From 2-12-FULL-35-23 sp965196985 (GTDB lineage Bacteria > Pseudomonadota > Gammaproteobacteria > UBA12402), in contig CBDALO010000051.1 in the NCBI GenBank assembly GCA_965196985.1, forward strand, positions 1 to 64,000: DNA of 64,000 nt. The letters are read 5' to 3'. The notes under the pieces were generated by a model. That model worked only from the letters and a program-made list of their open reading frames with translations, ran no database searches and had not been told where the DNA came from. This document shows positions 47,121 to 56,489 of this stretch, one piece after another (position 1 is the stretch's first letter; every line of letters begins with the position of its first letter). Made by a program: the position numbers and the translations under genes.

Positions 47121-50078
47121 ATGCTACCTAAACTTGATGCAATCCACACACTTTCACCTTTAAGCCGACGGTTTATTGCTGAACTACGTCAAAGTGGCTT
47201 CCAAGGTAATATAAATACAGACGCTGGCACACGCTTAGTGAATGCGACTGACAACAGTGCCTACCAACTAATACCACAAACAGTGCTAACACCACGCTGT
47301 CAGGCTGATGTAGTTTTAATTTTTCAACTAGCACAACTAGATAGATTTCATACTATTAACTTTACACCCAGAGGTGGTGGCACTGGAACTAATGGTCAAT
47401 CACTTAATAGTGGATTTATCGTTGATTGCTCCAAATACATGAACAACGTTCTAGAGCTCAATCTTGCCGAAGGTTGGATCAAAGTAGAGCCCGGTGTAGT
47501 GCTGGACCAACTTAATGATTATTTAAAACCTCACGGTATTTTTTTCCCATTAGCAATTTCTCCAAGCAATCGCGCCACCTTGGGTGGCATGGCAAATACC
47601 GATGCCTGTGGTAAAGGCTCTATTTATTATGGGAAAACGAGTGATCATATTATCGAGCTAACAACCATTTATAGTGACGGTACCATTCACACCAGTCATG
47701 AGGTTAACTTAAACACCTTAGAGCACCTTAAACAACAACCAGGTTTACTCGGTAACATCTATCGCCAAATTGATGATACAGTTTGCCGCTGCCAACAAAA
47801 AATAGCACAGCAATTTCCTAAAATCACTCGTCGTATGACAGGCTATAACTTAGCCCAAGTCTATTCAACCAAACGCGATCAATTTAACCTTAATGCTATT
47901 TTAATTGGTTCAGAAGGAACTCTAGGCATCGTCACTGAACTTAAATTAAAGCTCACCCCGCTACCCAAATTTAAAAAGCTAGTCGTGCTGCAATATCATA
48001 GCTTTGACGCTGCATTACACCATGGCCAACGACTATTAAATTACCAGCCTGCCGCGATTGAAACTATCGATCAAACCCTAATGCGATTAGCTAAAACCGA
48101 TATCGTTTATAGCTCAGTTAAAAACTACCTAACTGACCCAAAAGCAAAAGCGCTAACCTTGGTCGAATTCATTGGCGAAAGTGAAGTAGAGTTAAACCAA
48201 CAAATTCAAGCGTTACTAAATGAAGCAACTTCACCTGCAAGTAGTATCAAGCAGGTTCATAATGAAGCCGACTATCATCAACTCTGGGAGCTACGCAAAA
48301 AAAGCGTTGGCTTGCTTGGTAAAACAGCTAGCAAACGCAAACCGACATCTGGCATGGAAGACACAGCGGTTCCTCCGGAGCAATTAGCTGAATTTATTCG
48401 TGATTTTCGTGCCCTGCTTGACGAGAAGGGTCTGCAATATGGCATGTTTGGCCATATCGATGCAGGTTGTTTACATGTCAGACCTGCGCTTGATTTAAGT
48501 GACCCAAATGATGAAGCGCTTTATCACGAACTATCAGATAAAGTTGCTGAACTTACCCATCGTTATGGCGGGCTAATGTGGGGTGAACATGGAAAAGGGT
48601 TTCGCAGTCAATATACACCTTTATTCTTCGGCGAAGAGCTTTACAATGAACTACGTAAAATTAAACAAAGCTTCGACCCCTACAACCAACTTAACCCGGG
48701 GAAAATTGCCACCCCATTTGATCTAGAGAATAAAGTTGTAACCATTACCGCAAAAAAACGCGGTCACTTTGACCGTCGTATTGAACCTCGCTTGCGTGAT
48801 AAATACAACAACCCACTAAGCTGCAATGGTAACGGGGCTTGCTTTAACTATGCTACTAATAATGTGATGTGCCCCTCTTATAAAGTAACCCGCGATCGCC
48901 GCCACTCTCCTAAAGGCCGAGCAAGCTTGATAAGAGAATGGTTACGTTTATTAACGCTACAAAACAAATCATCACAACTCTTCAATTTCCGCTGGCTAAA
49001 CACTTTACAAAAAAACTTGGGTAGTTATGATTTTTCTAACGAAGTTTATGAAGCAATGCGTGGTTGCTTAGGCTGTAAAGCCTGTGCAACTCAGTGTCCT
49101 ATTAATATTGATATCCCTAATAGCAAAGCAAAATTCTTGGCGACTTATCACACCCGTTATCTACGCTCTTGGCGTGATTTACTAATTGCTCACTCAGAAC
49201 AGATTGCTAAGCTACAAAGTAAATTACCTTGGCTATGGCGCTTAATAGGGCTTTTCCCTTTGAGCAAACACCTCCTTAAAGTTTTCTTTCGTTTAGTCGA
49301 TACGCCTCTACCTAGCTCACCAGGCCTAGCTAAACTAGCTCGTCGCCACTCAGTACCAATATTAAGTGTTAACCAACTATTAGCCCATCCTGATAAAAAC
49401 AAACTTATCGTCATCGTACAAGATTGGCTAACCAGCACTTATCAAGCTTCTTTGGTTATTGCTGCTTATAAGTTACTTAATAAATTGGGTTATCAAACCT
49501 ACTTGTTGAAGTCATTCCCCAATGGCAAACCTTTACATAATGCAGGCTACTTAAAACGATTCCACCATCTCGCTCAGCACAATGCCAAACAACTCAGTAA
49601 ACTCTCACAGGCAGGCATCACTCTAGTCGGCATTGAACCAAGTATTACCTTAACTTATCGACAAGAGTATCGTGAAGCTCTCAGTAATACCGGCTTTACT
49701 GTCCATTTATTTGAAGAGTGGCTAAGCCAACAAAACCTTGACTTTGTTAAAAAGGACACGCCTGACAATTACATTTTATTAATGCACTGTAGCGAACAAG
49801 CAGCAGCAACAATTCATGCTCAACAATGGCAAGCAGTATTTGAAAAATTCGGCCTAGGACTCACTATCCCAAGTGTTGGTTGCTGCGGCATGGCTGGTAG
49901 CTATGGCCATGAACTCGAACATCAAGCCAACTCAAAACAGCTTTATCAAATGAGTTGGCAACCGCTAATTACTCAACAACAGCTAGTCTTAGCTAGTGGC
50001 TTCTCTTGTCACTGTCAACTTAGCCGCCTATCAAATAAAAAGCTAGCTCACCCTATTGAGATTTTATTACAAGCTTGA
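47121..50078 (+). CDS. ydiJ: FAD/Fe-S D-2-hydroxyglutarate dehydrogenase (YdiJ-like)
   Basis: 985 residues. An FAD-binding PCMH domain (about 50-270; TPRGGGTGTNGQSLNSG) is followed by the FAD-oxidase C-terminal domain (about 290-530). Then come a Cys-rich junction (SCNGNGACFNYATNNVMC), a ferredoxin-type motif (GCLGCKACATQCPINIDIP, about residue 650) and a C-terminal CCG domain (VGCCGMAGSYGHE). YdiJ proteins oxidise D-2-hydroxyglutarate to 2-oxoglutarate and feed electrons to the respiratory chain. The spacing to hglS implies one operon. Confidence 0.88.
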   Translation: MLPKLDAIHTLSPLSRRFIAELRQSGFQGNINTDAGTRLVNATDNSAYQLIPQTVLTPRCQADVVLIFQLAQLDRFHTINFTPRGGGTGTNGQSLNSGFIVDCSKYMNNVLELNLAEGWIKVEPGVVLDQLNDYLKPHGIFFPLAISPSNRATLGGMANTDACGKGSIYYGKTSDHIIELTTIYSDGTIHTSHEVNLNTLEHLKQQPGLLGNIYRQIDDTVCRCQQKIAQQFPKITRRMTGYNLAQVYSTKRDQFNLNAILIGSEGTLGIVTELKLKLTPLPKFKKLVVLQYHSFDAALHHGQRLLNYQPAAIETIDQTLMRLAKTDIVYSSVKNYLTDPKAKALTLVEFIGESEVELNQQIQALLNEATSPASSIKQVHNEADYHQLWELRKKSVGLLGKTASKRKPTSGMEDTAVPPEQLAEFIRDFRALLDEKGLQYGMFGHIDAGCLHVRPALDLSDPNDEALYHELSDKVAELTHRYGGLMWGEHGKGFRSQYTPLFFGEELYNELRKIKQSFDPYNQLNPGKIATPFDLENKVVTITAKKRGHFDRRIEPRLRDKYNNPLSCNGNGACFNYATNNVMCPSYKVTRDRRHSPKGRASLIREWLRLLTLQNKSSQLFNFRWLNTLQKNLGSYDFSNEVYEAMRGCLGCKACATQCPINIDIPNSKAKFLATYHTRYLRSWRDLLIAHSEQIAKLQSKLPWLWRLIGLFPLSKHLLKVFFRLVDTPLPSSPGLAKLARRHSVPILSVNQLLAHPDKNKLIVIVQDWLTSTYQASLVIAAYKLLNKLGYQTYLLKSFPNGKPLHNAGYLKRFHHLAQHNAKQLSKLSQAGITLVGIEPSITLTYRQEYREALSNTGFTVHLFEEWLSQQNLDFVKKDTPDNYILLMHCSEQAAATIHAQQWQAVFEKFGLGLTIPSVGCCGMAGSYGHELEHQANSKQLYQMSWQPLITQQQLVLASGFSCHCQLSRLSNKKLAHPIEILLQA

Positions 50079-50082
50079 TGGG

Positions 50083-50514
50083 TTAAAGAGCAGCAGCAAG
50101 AGCAAGTGTACTTTCATCCACACCTACTTCAGCAGCCACATCAGAACCAAGGCTTGAGGTTATGTCCGCCTCTTGATCAGAGCGTAGGATTTTACCCATA
50201 TTCATACTTGGCTGAGAGCCATCCTTTTTATGCGGATTACCACTTACCTCACGAGCACTACGCTGCTGAATAACTCCTAAATCAGACTCAACTACATCAC
50301 TACTTACTACTGCCGTAATAGCCTCCCCTGCTTCCTTAACTATTTCTAAGGCTGCATTATCAAGTTTATCACGTAGAGTTTGACTGTTTTGCTCAGCTTT
50401 TAAAGCAGATACAGTTGCATCAAGGGTTTGATTAGATTTTTCATCTGGTAATGGTTGCGAGTCAGAAGCAAGCGCATCAATACTCATTAGCTCTTCTTGT
50501 ATATTATTACTCAT
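50083..50514 (-). CDS. Hypothetical protein, 143 aa
   Basis: The start is set at ATG 50514 because GGAGGAAACTTT lies directly before it; a longer frame to 50571 has no such signal. The product is acidic, soluble and low in aromatic residues (SALKAEQNSQTLRDKLDNA; ITSSLGSDVAAEVGVDEST). No family is recognised. It lies back to back with the acidic 373-residue gene, with about 210 bp between starts. Confidence 0.6.
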   Translation of the reverse strand: MSNNIQEELMSIDALASDSQPLPDEKSNQTLDATVSALKAEQNSQTLRDKLDNAALEIVKEAGEAITAVVSSDVVESDLGVIQQRSAREVSGNPHKKDGSQPSMNMGKILRSDQEADITSSLGSDVAAEVGVDESTLALAAAL

Positions 50515-50726
50515 AAAGTTTCCTCCAGTTTCTCTGGCTAAGGATATAAATTCTTCATTTAAAACACTCACTGTAGCAACGATATATTGCTTTTTTTAGT
50601 CCGACTAAAAGCGAACAAATTATCCCTCTTTATTACTGCCTAATAAATTACCAGGCCGCCATGTGATTTGAAAAGCTTTATTAAACAGCTTATAGTTGTT
50701 TATATAATAAACAAAGTGAGCAGATT

Positions 50727-51848
50727 ATGAGCGACGACCAAGACGAATCACTAGACATTCAACCACCTGAGCCTGACTCACGGTCATTAACAGAGGAAGA
50801 TACCGCGAGCCTTGATCCAGCAGCAGTACAAAGCGAAACGCTTGCTTCAATTGGACCTGAGTCTGAGCCTGCCCCTAAACCCGGAGACTCTAAACCCGGT
50901 GAGCCTGACCCTACCCCCGAGTCTAAAGCTCAGCCAGAACCAACCAATCAAGAACCAAGCCCAGAAGCAAAGAAAGATAACTCACTAGATAGCAACCTTT
51001 TGCTTGCTATATTGCAGCTGATATTTGGCCTCGGTAACGAACCAGACGTAGCAGAAGAAAAAAAACCTGAGGCTAAAAAGCCAGAGCAACAGCAGCAGCA
51101 AACAAAAAAGGCCGGTCAAAAAGAAGAAAAAGCCGAAGAAAAACACGAAGCAACCGAAGAAAGCAGTGCCGAAGCAGAAACTGAACTGACCGAAACCGCA
51201 GAAGCTGATGCCGACTCTGAAGGAGAACTCGATGAAGGTATAGAAGCTGCCCCTGAACCAGAACCTAGCGAAGCTTTGACTTACCCCGAACCAGAACCAG
51301 AACCTGACGAAGGCATAGAAGCTGACGCCGGCTCTGAAGAAGAGCTTACTGACGAACTCGTAGTAGAGGCTGGCGCAGCAAGTGAAGTAACACGGCTAGC
51401 GGATACTCAAAGAGAGGGGGTTGCAATCGCTAGTACCCAAGGCACTGAAAATGAGGTTAGAGGCGAACGAGTGGTTGAGGGGCAAGCTCAAGCCAGCGCT
51501 AGCATGGACTCTAGAACTATTCAGTACGATGAAAGGATAGGCTCAGAAGTTGGTGGCTCTGAAGCCTTAGCCGGTACAGCACCAGGAGCCGTCCCTGAAG
51601 CTGACCTTGACCCAAGCCTTGGTGAAAGTATAGAAACGGAAACTGACCCAGTAGCAATGCAACGAGCCAGCGTTTCAATTACTAGCAACCCTTATCAAGG
51701 TGATGGTGAGCTCAGTATCAACCCAATAAGCTCAGGACTATCAGATGCTGGAGAAGCCTTATCAGGTGCGACCGAAGGTATTGGATCAGGGTTAGTAGAA
51801 GCAGCTTCTGAAGTAATTGAAAGTGCCGGCAACACCCTTAGCATGTAG
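50727..51848 (+). CDS. Acidic Glu/Pro-rich hypothetical protein, 373 aa
   Basis: Most of the sequence is low complexity: Pro/Glu repeats at about 45-95, a Lys/Gln/Glu stretch (KKPEQQQQQTKKAGQK, near 115-135) and repeated PEPEPEPDEGIEAD-type units at about 165-210. One short hydrophobic helix (SNLLLAILQLIFGLG, about 88-103) breaks the charged region. The C-terminal third is Ser/Gly/Ala-rich. No domain is recognised. GTGAGCAG precedes the ATG. It may be secreted or scaffold-like; that is a guess from composition. Confidence 0.6.
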   Translation: MSDDQDESLDIQPPEPDSRSLTEEDTASLDPAAVQSETLASIGPESEPAPKPGDSKPGEPDPTPESKAQPEPTNQEPSPEAKKDNSLDSNLLLAILQLIFGLGNEPDVAEEKKPEAKKPEQQQQQTKKAGQKEEKAEEKHEATEESSAEAETELTETAEADADSEGELDEGIEAAPEPEPSEALTYPEPEPEPDEGIEADAGSEEELTDELVVEAGAASEVTRLADTQREGVAIASTQGTENEVRGERVVEGQAQASASMDSRTIQYDERIGSEVGGSEALAGTAPGAVPEADLDPSLGESIETETDPVAMQRASVSITSNPYQGDGELSINPISSGLSDAGEALSGATEGIGSGLVEAASEVIESAGNTLSM

Positions 51849-51864
51849 TGAAACCTTAAACAAG

Positions 51865-52707
51865 CTAATTCACCCCCCGGCTTTGACGAATCTGCTCGTA
51901 AGCTGCTTTGATACGCTGAACTTTTTCAGTGGCTTTTTGCATCTCTTGCTCAGATAAACCTTTCGACATCAGTTTATCCGGGTGATACTTACTCATTAAA
52001 CGCCGATAAGCCTTTTTTAGCTCAGCATCAGTGGCTTTTTCTGATACTCCTAATAGCTTATAAGCCTCACTTAAAGAGCCAGTAAAAGGGCTGCGCCCCG
52101 TCGATTGTTGATATGAAGAACCACCGGTTTGCTGATAGTGCTGATATTGCTGCTGCCAACGCTGTTGCCAACCAAAAATAGCATCGTAATAAGAAAAGTT
52201 AAGCTGCGTAATCCCTAATGCATGGGCAATTTGTTGCAACACAGGTTTGAGCTGATCTTTTACTACACCATCAGCATAGTCCATCTGTACTTGAGAGTTC
52301 ACGAACAAATAAAGCAGCTTTGTTCGCCCGCCAGCAGCTTGCCGCACTCGCTGCAAAGTTGCACTCAAATCAAACTCAGGGCGCTTACCTTGGTAAAACG
52401 ACTTCATTGCCTCTTGACGATGTGCCGCTGTCAAATGCAGTCGTGACATTACCCGACCAGCATAGTCAATTTCCCGCTGAGAGACCTGACCATCAAGCTT
52501 GGCTATATATCCCAAACAAGCGAATAACCCATGTAGGTAATCTCGCTGCGCACCTTTATCACGCGGCATCATCTGAGCCGCGCGCAAATCAATAAAATGT
52601 CCGATGACCAAACCAATCAGACCACCTAGAGGCGGCAATAGGATTGTTCCGATAATAAAACCTATTAACTTTCCCCAAAAGGGGGTTGAAGCACGATTGA
52701 AGCTCAT
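51865..52707 (-). CDS. djlA: DjlA co-chaperone (TerB-like and J domains)
   Basis: 280 residues from ATG at 52707; a TTG at 52722 would add five. One N-terminal membrane segment (LIGFIIGTILLPPLGGLIGLV) is followed by a TerB-like helical domain (about 45-165) and a C-terminal J domain (about 215-280) with KYHPDKLMSKG carrying HPD. DjlA stimulates the ATPase of DnaK at the inner membrane. The order and lengths match the family, with a Gln/Tyr-rich linker (QQRWQQQYQHYQQTGG). Confidence 0.9.
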   Translation of the reverse strand: MSFNRASTPFWGKLIGFIIGTILLPPLGGLIGLVIGHFIDLRAAQMMPRDKGAQRDYLHGLFACLGYIAKLDGQVSQREIDYAGRVMSRLHLTAAHRQEAMKSFYQGKRPEFDLSATLQRVRQAAGGRTKLLYLFVNSQVQMDYADGVVKDQLKPVLQQIAHALGITQLNFSYYDAIFGWQQRWQQQYQHYQQTGGSSYQQSTGRSPFTGSLSEAYKLLGVSEKATDAELKKAYRRLMSKYHPDKLMSKGLSEQEMQKATEKVQRIKAAYEQIRQSRGVN

Positions 52708-52826
52708 TAAATTTCTGCTCAAGTAAAAAACCGCCTCATCATAACAAAAAACAACGCTATTAACGATTTACTTAATGAGCAAAGTGTGTTTTATTGCCTC
52801 TCGCAACCTTAACGCAAGGAGTTATC

Positions 52827-54092
52827 GTGCGATTACTTTATTGTTTATTTGTCTACTGTGCAGCACCTTTTGCTGTACTTCGGTTATTATGGCGCTCTCG
52901 TAAAGCTCCCGCTTATCGACAACGTATAGGCGAACGCTTTGCTTGTTTTGACCTACCCAAAGAATACCAGGGCGGCATCTGGATACACACCGTTTCCGTC
53001 GGTGAGGTTATTGCTGCTGCTCCCCTAATTATCGCATTAACTAAACGTTACCCTGACAAAAAATTTATCGTTACCACACTAACGCCAACCGGTAGTGAAC
53101 GAGTAAAAGCTTTACTACCCAAAACTATCTATCATATCTATGCACCTTACGACTTACCGTGTGCAGTTAAGCGCTTTTTAAATCAACTACAACCCAAGCT
53201 TCTTATCCTAATGGAGACCGAGCTTTGGCCTAATATTTTACATTACTGTCAGGCTCGTCAAATACCTTGCTTGCTTGCTAATGCTCGCTTATCAGAGCGC
53301 TCTTTCCGTGGCTATAACCGCTTTCAACCACTTGCCAAGCATATGATGCAAGCTTTAAGTATCATTGCCGCACAAGCAGAGCCTGATGCTGAACGCTTTA
53401 TTAAACTTGGCGCAAATCGCAACAATGTACGGATCACTGGTAACGTCAAATTTGATATGGAAATCCCAGCCAGCCTTATTGAAGCAGCAGAAGTATTACG
53501 ACAACAACTTGGGGCACATCGCGCAATCTTTATTGCTGCTAGCACCCACGAGGGCGAAGATGAACAAATCTTAGAAGCCTTTAAGCAAATCAAACAAGCA
53601 ATACCACAAGCTTTATTAATGCTTGTGCCAAGGCACTTAGAGCGCTTTAACAAAGTAGCTATTCTTTGTGAGAAGGCTGGCTTGCGTGTCACACGCCGCA
53701 GCAAGGACACCCCTTGCACAAACGAAACTGATGTATTTTTAGGCGATACCATGGGCGAACTGCGTTTGTTCTTTGGCGCAGCTGATGTCGCCTTTATTGG
53801 TGGTAGCCTAGTTCCTCATGGTGGACATAACATGCTAGAGTCTGCGGCTTTCAATTTACCTGTCTTATCCGGACCTCACGTGTTTAATTTCCTTAAAGTA
53901 TCAAGGCTAATGAATGAAGCTCAAGCTCTAATCACTGTTCACAATGCCAAAGAACTAGCTGAGCGAGTTGTTACCCTGCTACAAAAACCTGAACTACGTC
54001 AACAGCTCGGTCAACAAGGTAAAGAAGTTGTTGATGCCAATCGTGGTGCCTTAGAAAAACATTTACAATTAGTCGATAAGCTCTTATCGTAA
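52827..54092 (+). CDS. waaA: 3-deoxy-D-manno-octulosonic acid transferase (WaaA/KdtA)
   Basis: About 421 residues from GTG at 52827, chosen for AAGGAG 5 nt upstream; the frame is open from 52794. GT30 features are seen: an N-terminal membrane anchor (LLYCLFVYCAAPFAVLRLLW), WIHTVSVGEVIAAAPLI with the catalytic Glu, LMETELWPNILHYC, and SLVPHGGHNMLESAAF near the end. It adds Kdo to lipid A precursor at the cytoplasmic face of the inner membrane, so the organism makes LPS. It leads a tight group with the next two genes. Confidence 0.92.
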   Translation: MRLLYCLFVYCAAPFAVLRLLWRSRKAPAYRQRIGERFACFDLPKEYQGGIWIHTVSVGEVIAAAPLIIALTKRYPDKKFIVTTLTPTGSERVKALLPKTIYHIYAPYDLPCAVKRFLNQLQPKLLILMETELWPNILHYCQARQIPCLLANARLSERSFRGYNRFQPLAKHMMQALSIIAAQAEPDAERFIKLGANRNNVRITGNVKFDMEIPASLIEAAEVLRQQLGAHRAIFIAASTHEGEDEQILEAFKQIKQAIPQALLMLVPRHLERFNKVAILCEKAGLRVTRRSKDTPCTNETDVFLGDTMGELRLFFGAADVAFIGGSLVPHGGHNMLESAAFNLPVLSGPHVFNFLKVSRLMNEAQALITVHNAKELAERVVTLLQKPELRQQLGQQGKEVVDANRGALEKHLQLVDKLLS

Positions 54093-54118
54093 TCATCCAT
54101 TAAGCACTAACTAATGAA

Positions 54119-55006
54119 ATGTTACGATCTATTATACTACTCGCATTACTCGGCTTCCTTTGGGGCTCTGGCTATTCGTTAGCACGTTATGCTATGACCC
54201 ACGGGGTCTTACCACTGGGATATGCTTTTTGGCAAAGCTGGGGGCCGGCTTTACTGCTATTCATCTTTTTACGCTTACAGCGAGTTAAACTACAGCTATC
54301 TCGGCAGCACATTATTTACTACATCATTACCGGCCTACTCGGCATCGCTATCCCCAACACTGTCATTTATATTGCAGCAGCTCACTTACCTGCTGGCGTT
54401 TTAGCTTTAGTCGTAAACACTGTCCCGGTTTTTTCTTACCCACTCGCCTTACTTGTTGCGCAAGAAAGGGCTAGCTTAATCCGATTACTAGGGGTTTTAT
54501 TTGGTATCGCAGGCCTACTTTGTATTTTATTACCTAAAGCAGGCCTACCTTCCCAGCATGCCATTCCTTGGGTAATCATTGCACTTTTAGCTCCATTGTC
54601 ATTTTCTTGTTGTGCAATTTTTAGTAGCAAATATCGTCCAAAGAATACTGACTCTGTGTCTTTATCTATGGGAATGCTACTTGCTTCTGCCATACTTCTT
54701 ACCCCGGTTGTCTTCGCACTTGGACAGTTTTTCTCACCTTTACCTCCTTATCACTGGGTTAGCTTGATCGTTTTGTTAGAAATCGTTCTTTCTAGCATTG
54801 GTTATATTTTATTTTTTGAGCTATTACGAGTTGCAGGACCTGTCTATTACAGCCTAGTAGGCGGTCTAGTTAGTTTGACTGGACTCTTTTGGGGCTCTAT
54901 CATCTTTGGTGAACGTTTAACTGCATGGATTGCTTTAGCGGCATTATTGATTTTAATTGCAATTACTTTGGTCACGCTAAAGCTTAGCGCTTATAAGAAA
55001 ACTTAA
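54119..55006 (+). CDS. DMT-superfamily transporter (EamA-type)
   Basis: 295 residues with ten membrane segments in two EamA repeats. LLGFLWGSGYSLARYAM at the start and GVLALVVNTVPVFSYPLALLV, FGIAGLLCILLPKAG follow the family pattern; the second repeat includes GLVSLTGLFWGSIIFGERL. Substrates of such exporters range over amino acids and nucleotides. It starts 27 nt after waaA, and the next gene begins directly at its stop codon. Confidence 0.86.
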   Translation: MLRSIILLALLGFLWGSGYSLARYAMTHGVLPLGYAFWQSWGPALLLFIFLRLQRVKLQLSRQHIIYYIITGLLGIAIPNTVIYIAAAHLPAGVLALVVNTVPVFSYPLALLVAQERASLIRLLGVLFGIAGLLCILLPKAGLPSQHAIPWVIIALLAPLSFSCCAIFSSKYRPKNTDSVSLSMGMLLASAILLTPVVFALGQFFSPLPPYHWVSLIVLLEIVLSSIGYILFFELLRVAGPVYYSLVGGLVSLTGLFWGSIIFGERLTAWIALAALLILIAITLVTLKLSAYKKT

Positions 55007-55768
55007 ATGAAAACTTTACTGACTTCTCTACATCTACACCGCCCCAGCGAATGGTTACTGCCTTGCTTGCAAACTTTTTGGCTTATTTGGATCGCTGCAG
55101 TTGGTTTACCTAACTGGGATATACTAATTGGTTTTTTCATTTGCTCTTATTTATTATATGGTTTTATGAGTTTAGCAATTGCGGCTATCGATCAGCATAA
55201 ACCTGACATTAAGCTCAACCGCTTACATACCACTGAATTACTCGCCTTACTGTTAGTGTTGATTATTATTTTAGACTTACTAACTAATTGGCTCACAATT
55301 TGGCTATCATTGGTTAGCTTTGCCTTTTTAGCTCTCACTCTTATATTTCACACTCGAATCAAATGGCTTTCAAAAATTTGCTACGCTGGCACTTGGGCTT
55401 GGTTTGCCCCACTCGCCTTTAGCGCACAAAACAAAGATCTAGAAACTATTAGCTGGCTATCAATTGCCGTAATCCTTTGCTGGACATTAACCTGGCGCAG
55501 CATTCAAGCACGTGCTTGTAGCAATAAAACTTACTCCAACAGCTTGCCTATTGCTTTGTTAATGGCTGCAAGCTTTGCTTTCTTTATTCTAATTGGCATG
55601 TTATCAGGACAAGCTTTTTGGTACTTTGGCCTACTACTTATCGTTTTCGCCACTTTACTATTCTTACTTGAGTTATTACATAAAAGTAAAGCCAAGCAAA
55701 CCTTACTTTACTTACCCTTCATTAATGTAGTTATTTTAGCTGGAATTATATTGAGTTATTCGTATTAG
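55007..55768 (+). CDS. UbiA-like membrane protein lacking the Asp-rich motifs
   Basis: 253 residues with about eight hydrophobic segments. Alignment by eye with UbiA holds over the whole length: LHRPSEWLLPCLQTFWLIWIA for segment 1, then NWLTIWLSLVSFAFLALTLI and YAGTWAWFAPLAFSAQN for the middle segments. The two catalytic motifs are gone: NDxxDxxxD is replaced by IAAIDQHKPDIK and the DxxxD of loop 6-7 by RSIQARACSNK. A prenyltransferase activity is therefore unlikely. ATG follows the preceding stop at once. It could also be a diverged paralogue in another role. Confidence 0.65.
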   Translation: MKTLLTSLHLHRPSEWLLPCLQTFWLIWIAAVGLPNWDILIGFFICSYLLYGFMSLAIAAIDQHKPDIKLNRLHTTELLALLLVLIIILDLLTNWLTIWLSLVSFAFLALTLIFHTRIKWLSKICYAGTWAWFAPLAFSAQNKDLETISWLSIAVILCWTLTWRSIQARACSNKTYSNSLPIALLMAASFAFFILIGMLSGQAFWYFGLLLIVFATLLFLLELLHKSKAKQTLLYLPFINVVILAGIILSYSY

Positions 55769-55789
55769 TTTTCTAAGTTGCTCTTCATC

Positions 55790-55862
55790 TAACTTGCGCG
55801 TTGCTTTTGCTCCATGGCTCGCTACGCTGCGCTTTACTTACGCAAAAGCAACACGCAAGTTA
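55790..55862. repeat. 21-bp inverted repeat between convergent genes
   Basis: Arms 55790-55810 and 55842-55862 match with one G.T change: TAACTTGCGCGTTGCTTTTGC against its inverse, around a 31-nt loop. It lies between the ends of the UbiA-like gene and marC and could be a two-way terminator or a remnant of a mobile repeat. Confidence 0.55.
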
Positions 55863-55878
55863 ATTTAGATTAGCTTGT

Positions 55879-56481
55879 TCATCTTGCCAAATGAAAAAAA
55901 CTTTCCACACCGGATAAAAACATCTGCACCGACAAGGTTGTTAAAATCATTCCCATCAAACGCTCCAAGGCGATTAAACCACGCTCGCGCAGAATGACTT
56001 GCAATTTATTGCTTAACAATAGGATCACTGTACTCACACACCATGCAATGATAAGCGCAAGCAACCACTTCATTTCTTTAGCTGGTTCACGAGAAACGAA
56101 CAGCATAATTGTCGCCATAGTTGAAGGACCAGCAATCATTGGAATAGCCAGCGGTACAATAAAAGGCTCGCCATGCTGTTTAACTTGTTCTTGAGAGTGG
56201 TCAGTAGGAAAAATCATCTTTAATGAAATTAAAAACAAAATAATCCCACCCCCAATGCTTAAAGCGGGAGTTGAAATTTGCAAGCCTTGTAAAATTGATT
56301 TACCAGCAAAAAGGAACACGATTAAAATCAATAGAGCAATAAATGTTTCTCGCAAGATTATTGCTATGCGGCGTTTAGGATCAATACGTTTTAAATAGGA
56401 AAGAAAAACCGGGACATTACCCACCGGATCCATAATCAATACTAAAGTAATCGCAGCTGTATAAAGTGTCATAGTATGCAT
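55879..56481 (-). CDS. MarC/YhgN-family inner-membrane protein
   Basis: 200 residues with six membrane segments. LIMDPVGNVPVFLSYLKRID at the N-terminus, SIGGGIILFLISLKMIF and FIVPLAIPMIAGPSTMATI are the conserved blocks of the MarC family, YhgN branch. Function is unknown, despite the historical link to antibiotic resistance. It starts 8 nt after the rubredoxin stop, so the two are probably one operon. Confidence 0.87.
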   Translation of the reverse strand: MHTMTLYTAAITLVLIMDPVGNVPVFLSYLKRIDPKRRIAIILRETFIALLILIVFLFAGKSILQGLQISTPALSIGGGIILFLISLKMIFPTDHSQEQVKQHGEPFIVPLAIPMIAGPSTMATIMLFVSREPAKEMKWLLALIIAWCVSTVILLLSNKLQVILRERGLIALERLMGMILTTLSVQMFLSGVESFFHLAR

Positions 56482-56489
56482 GGCAAAAT

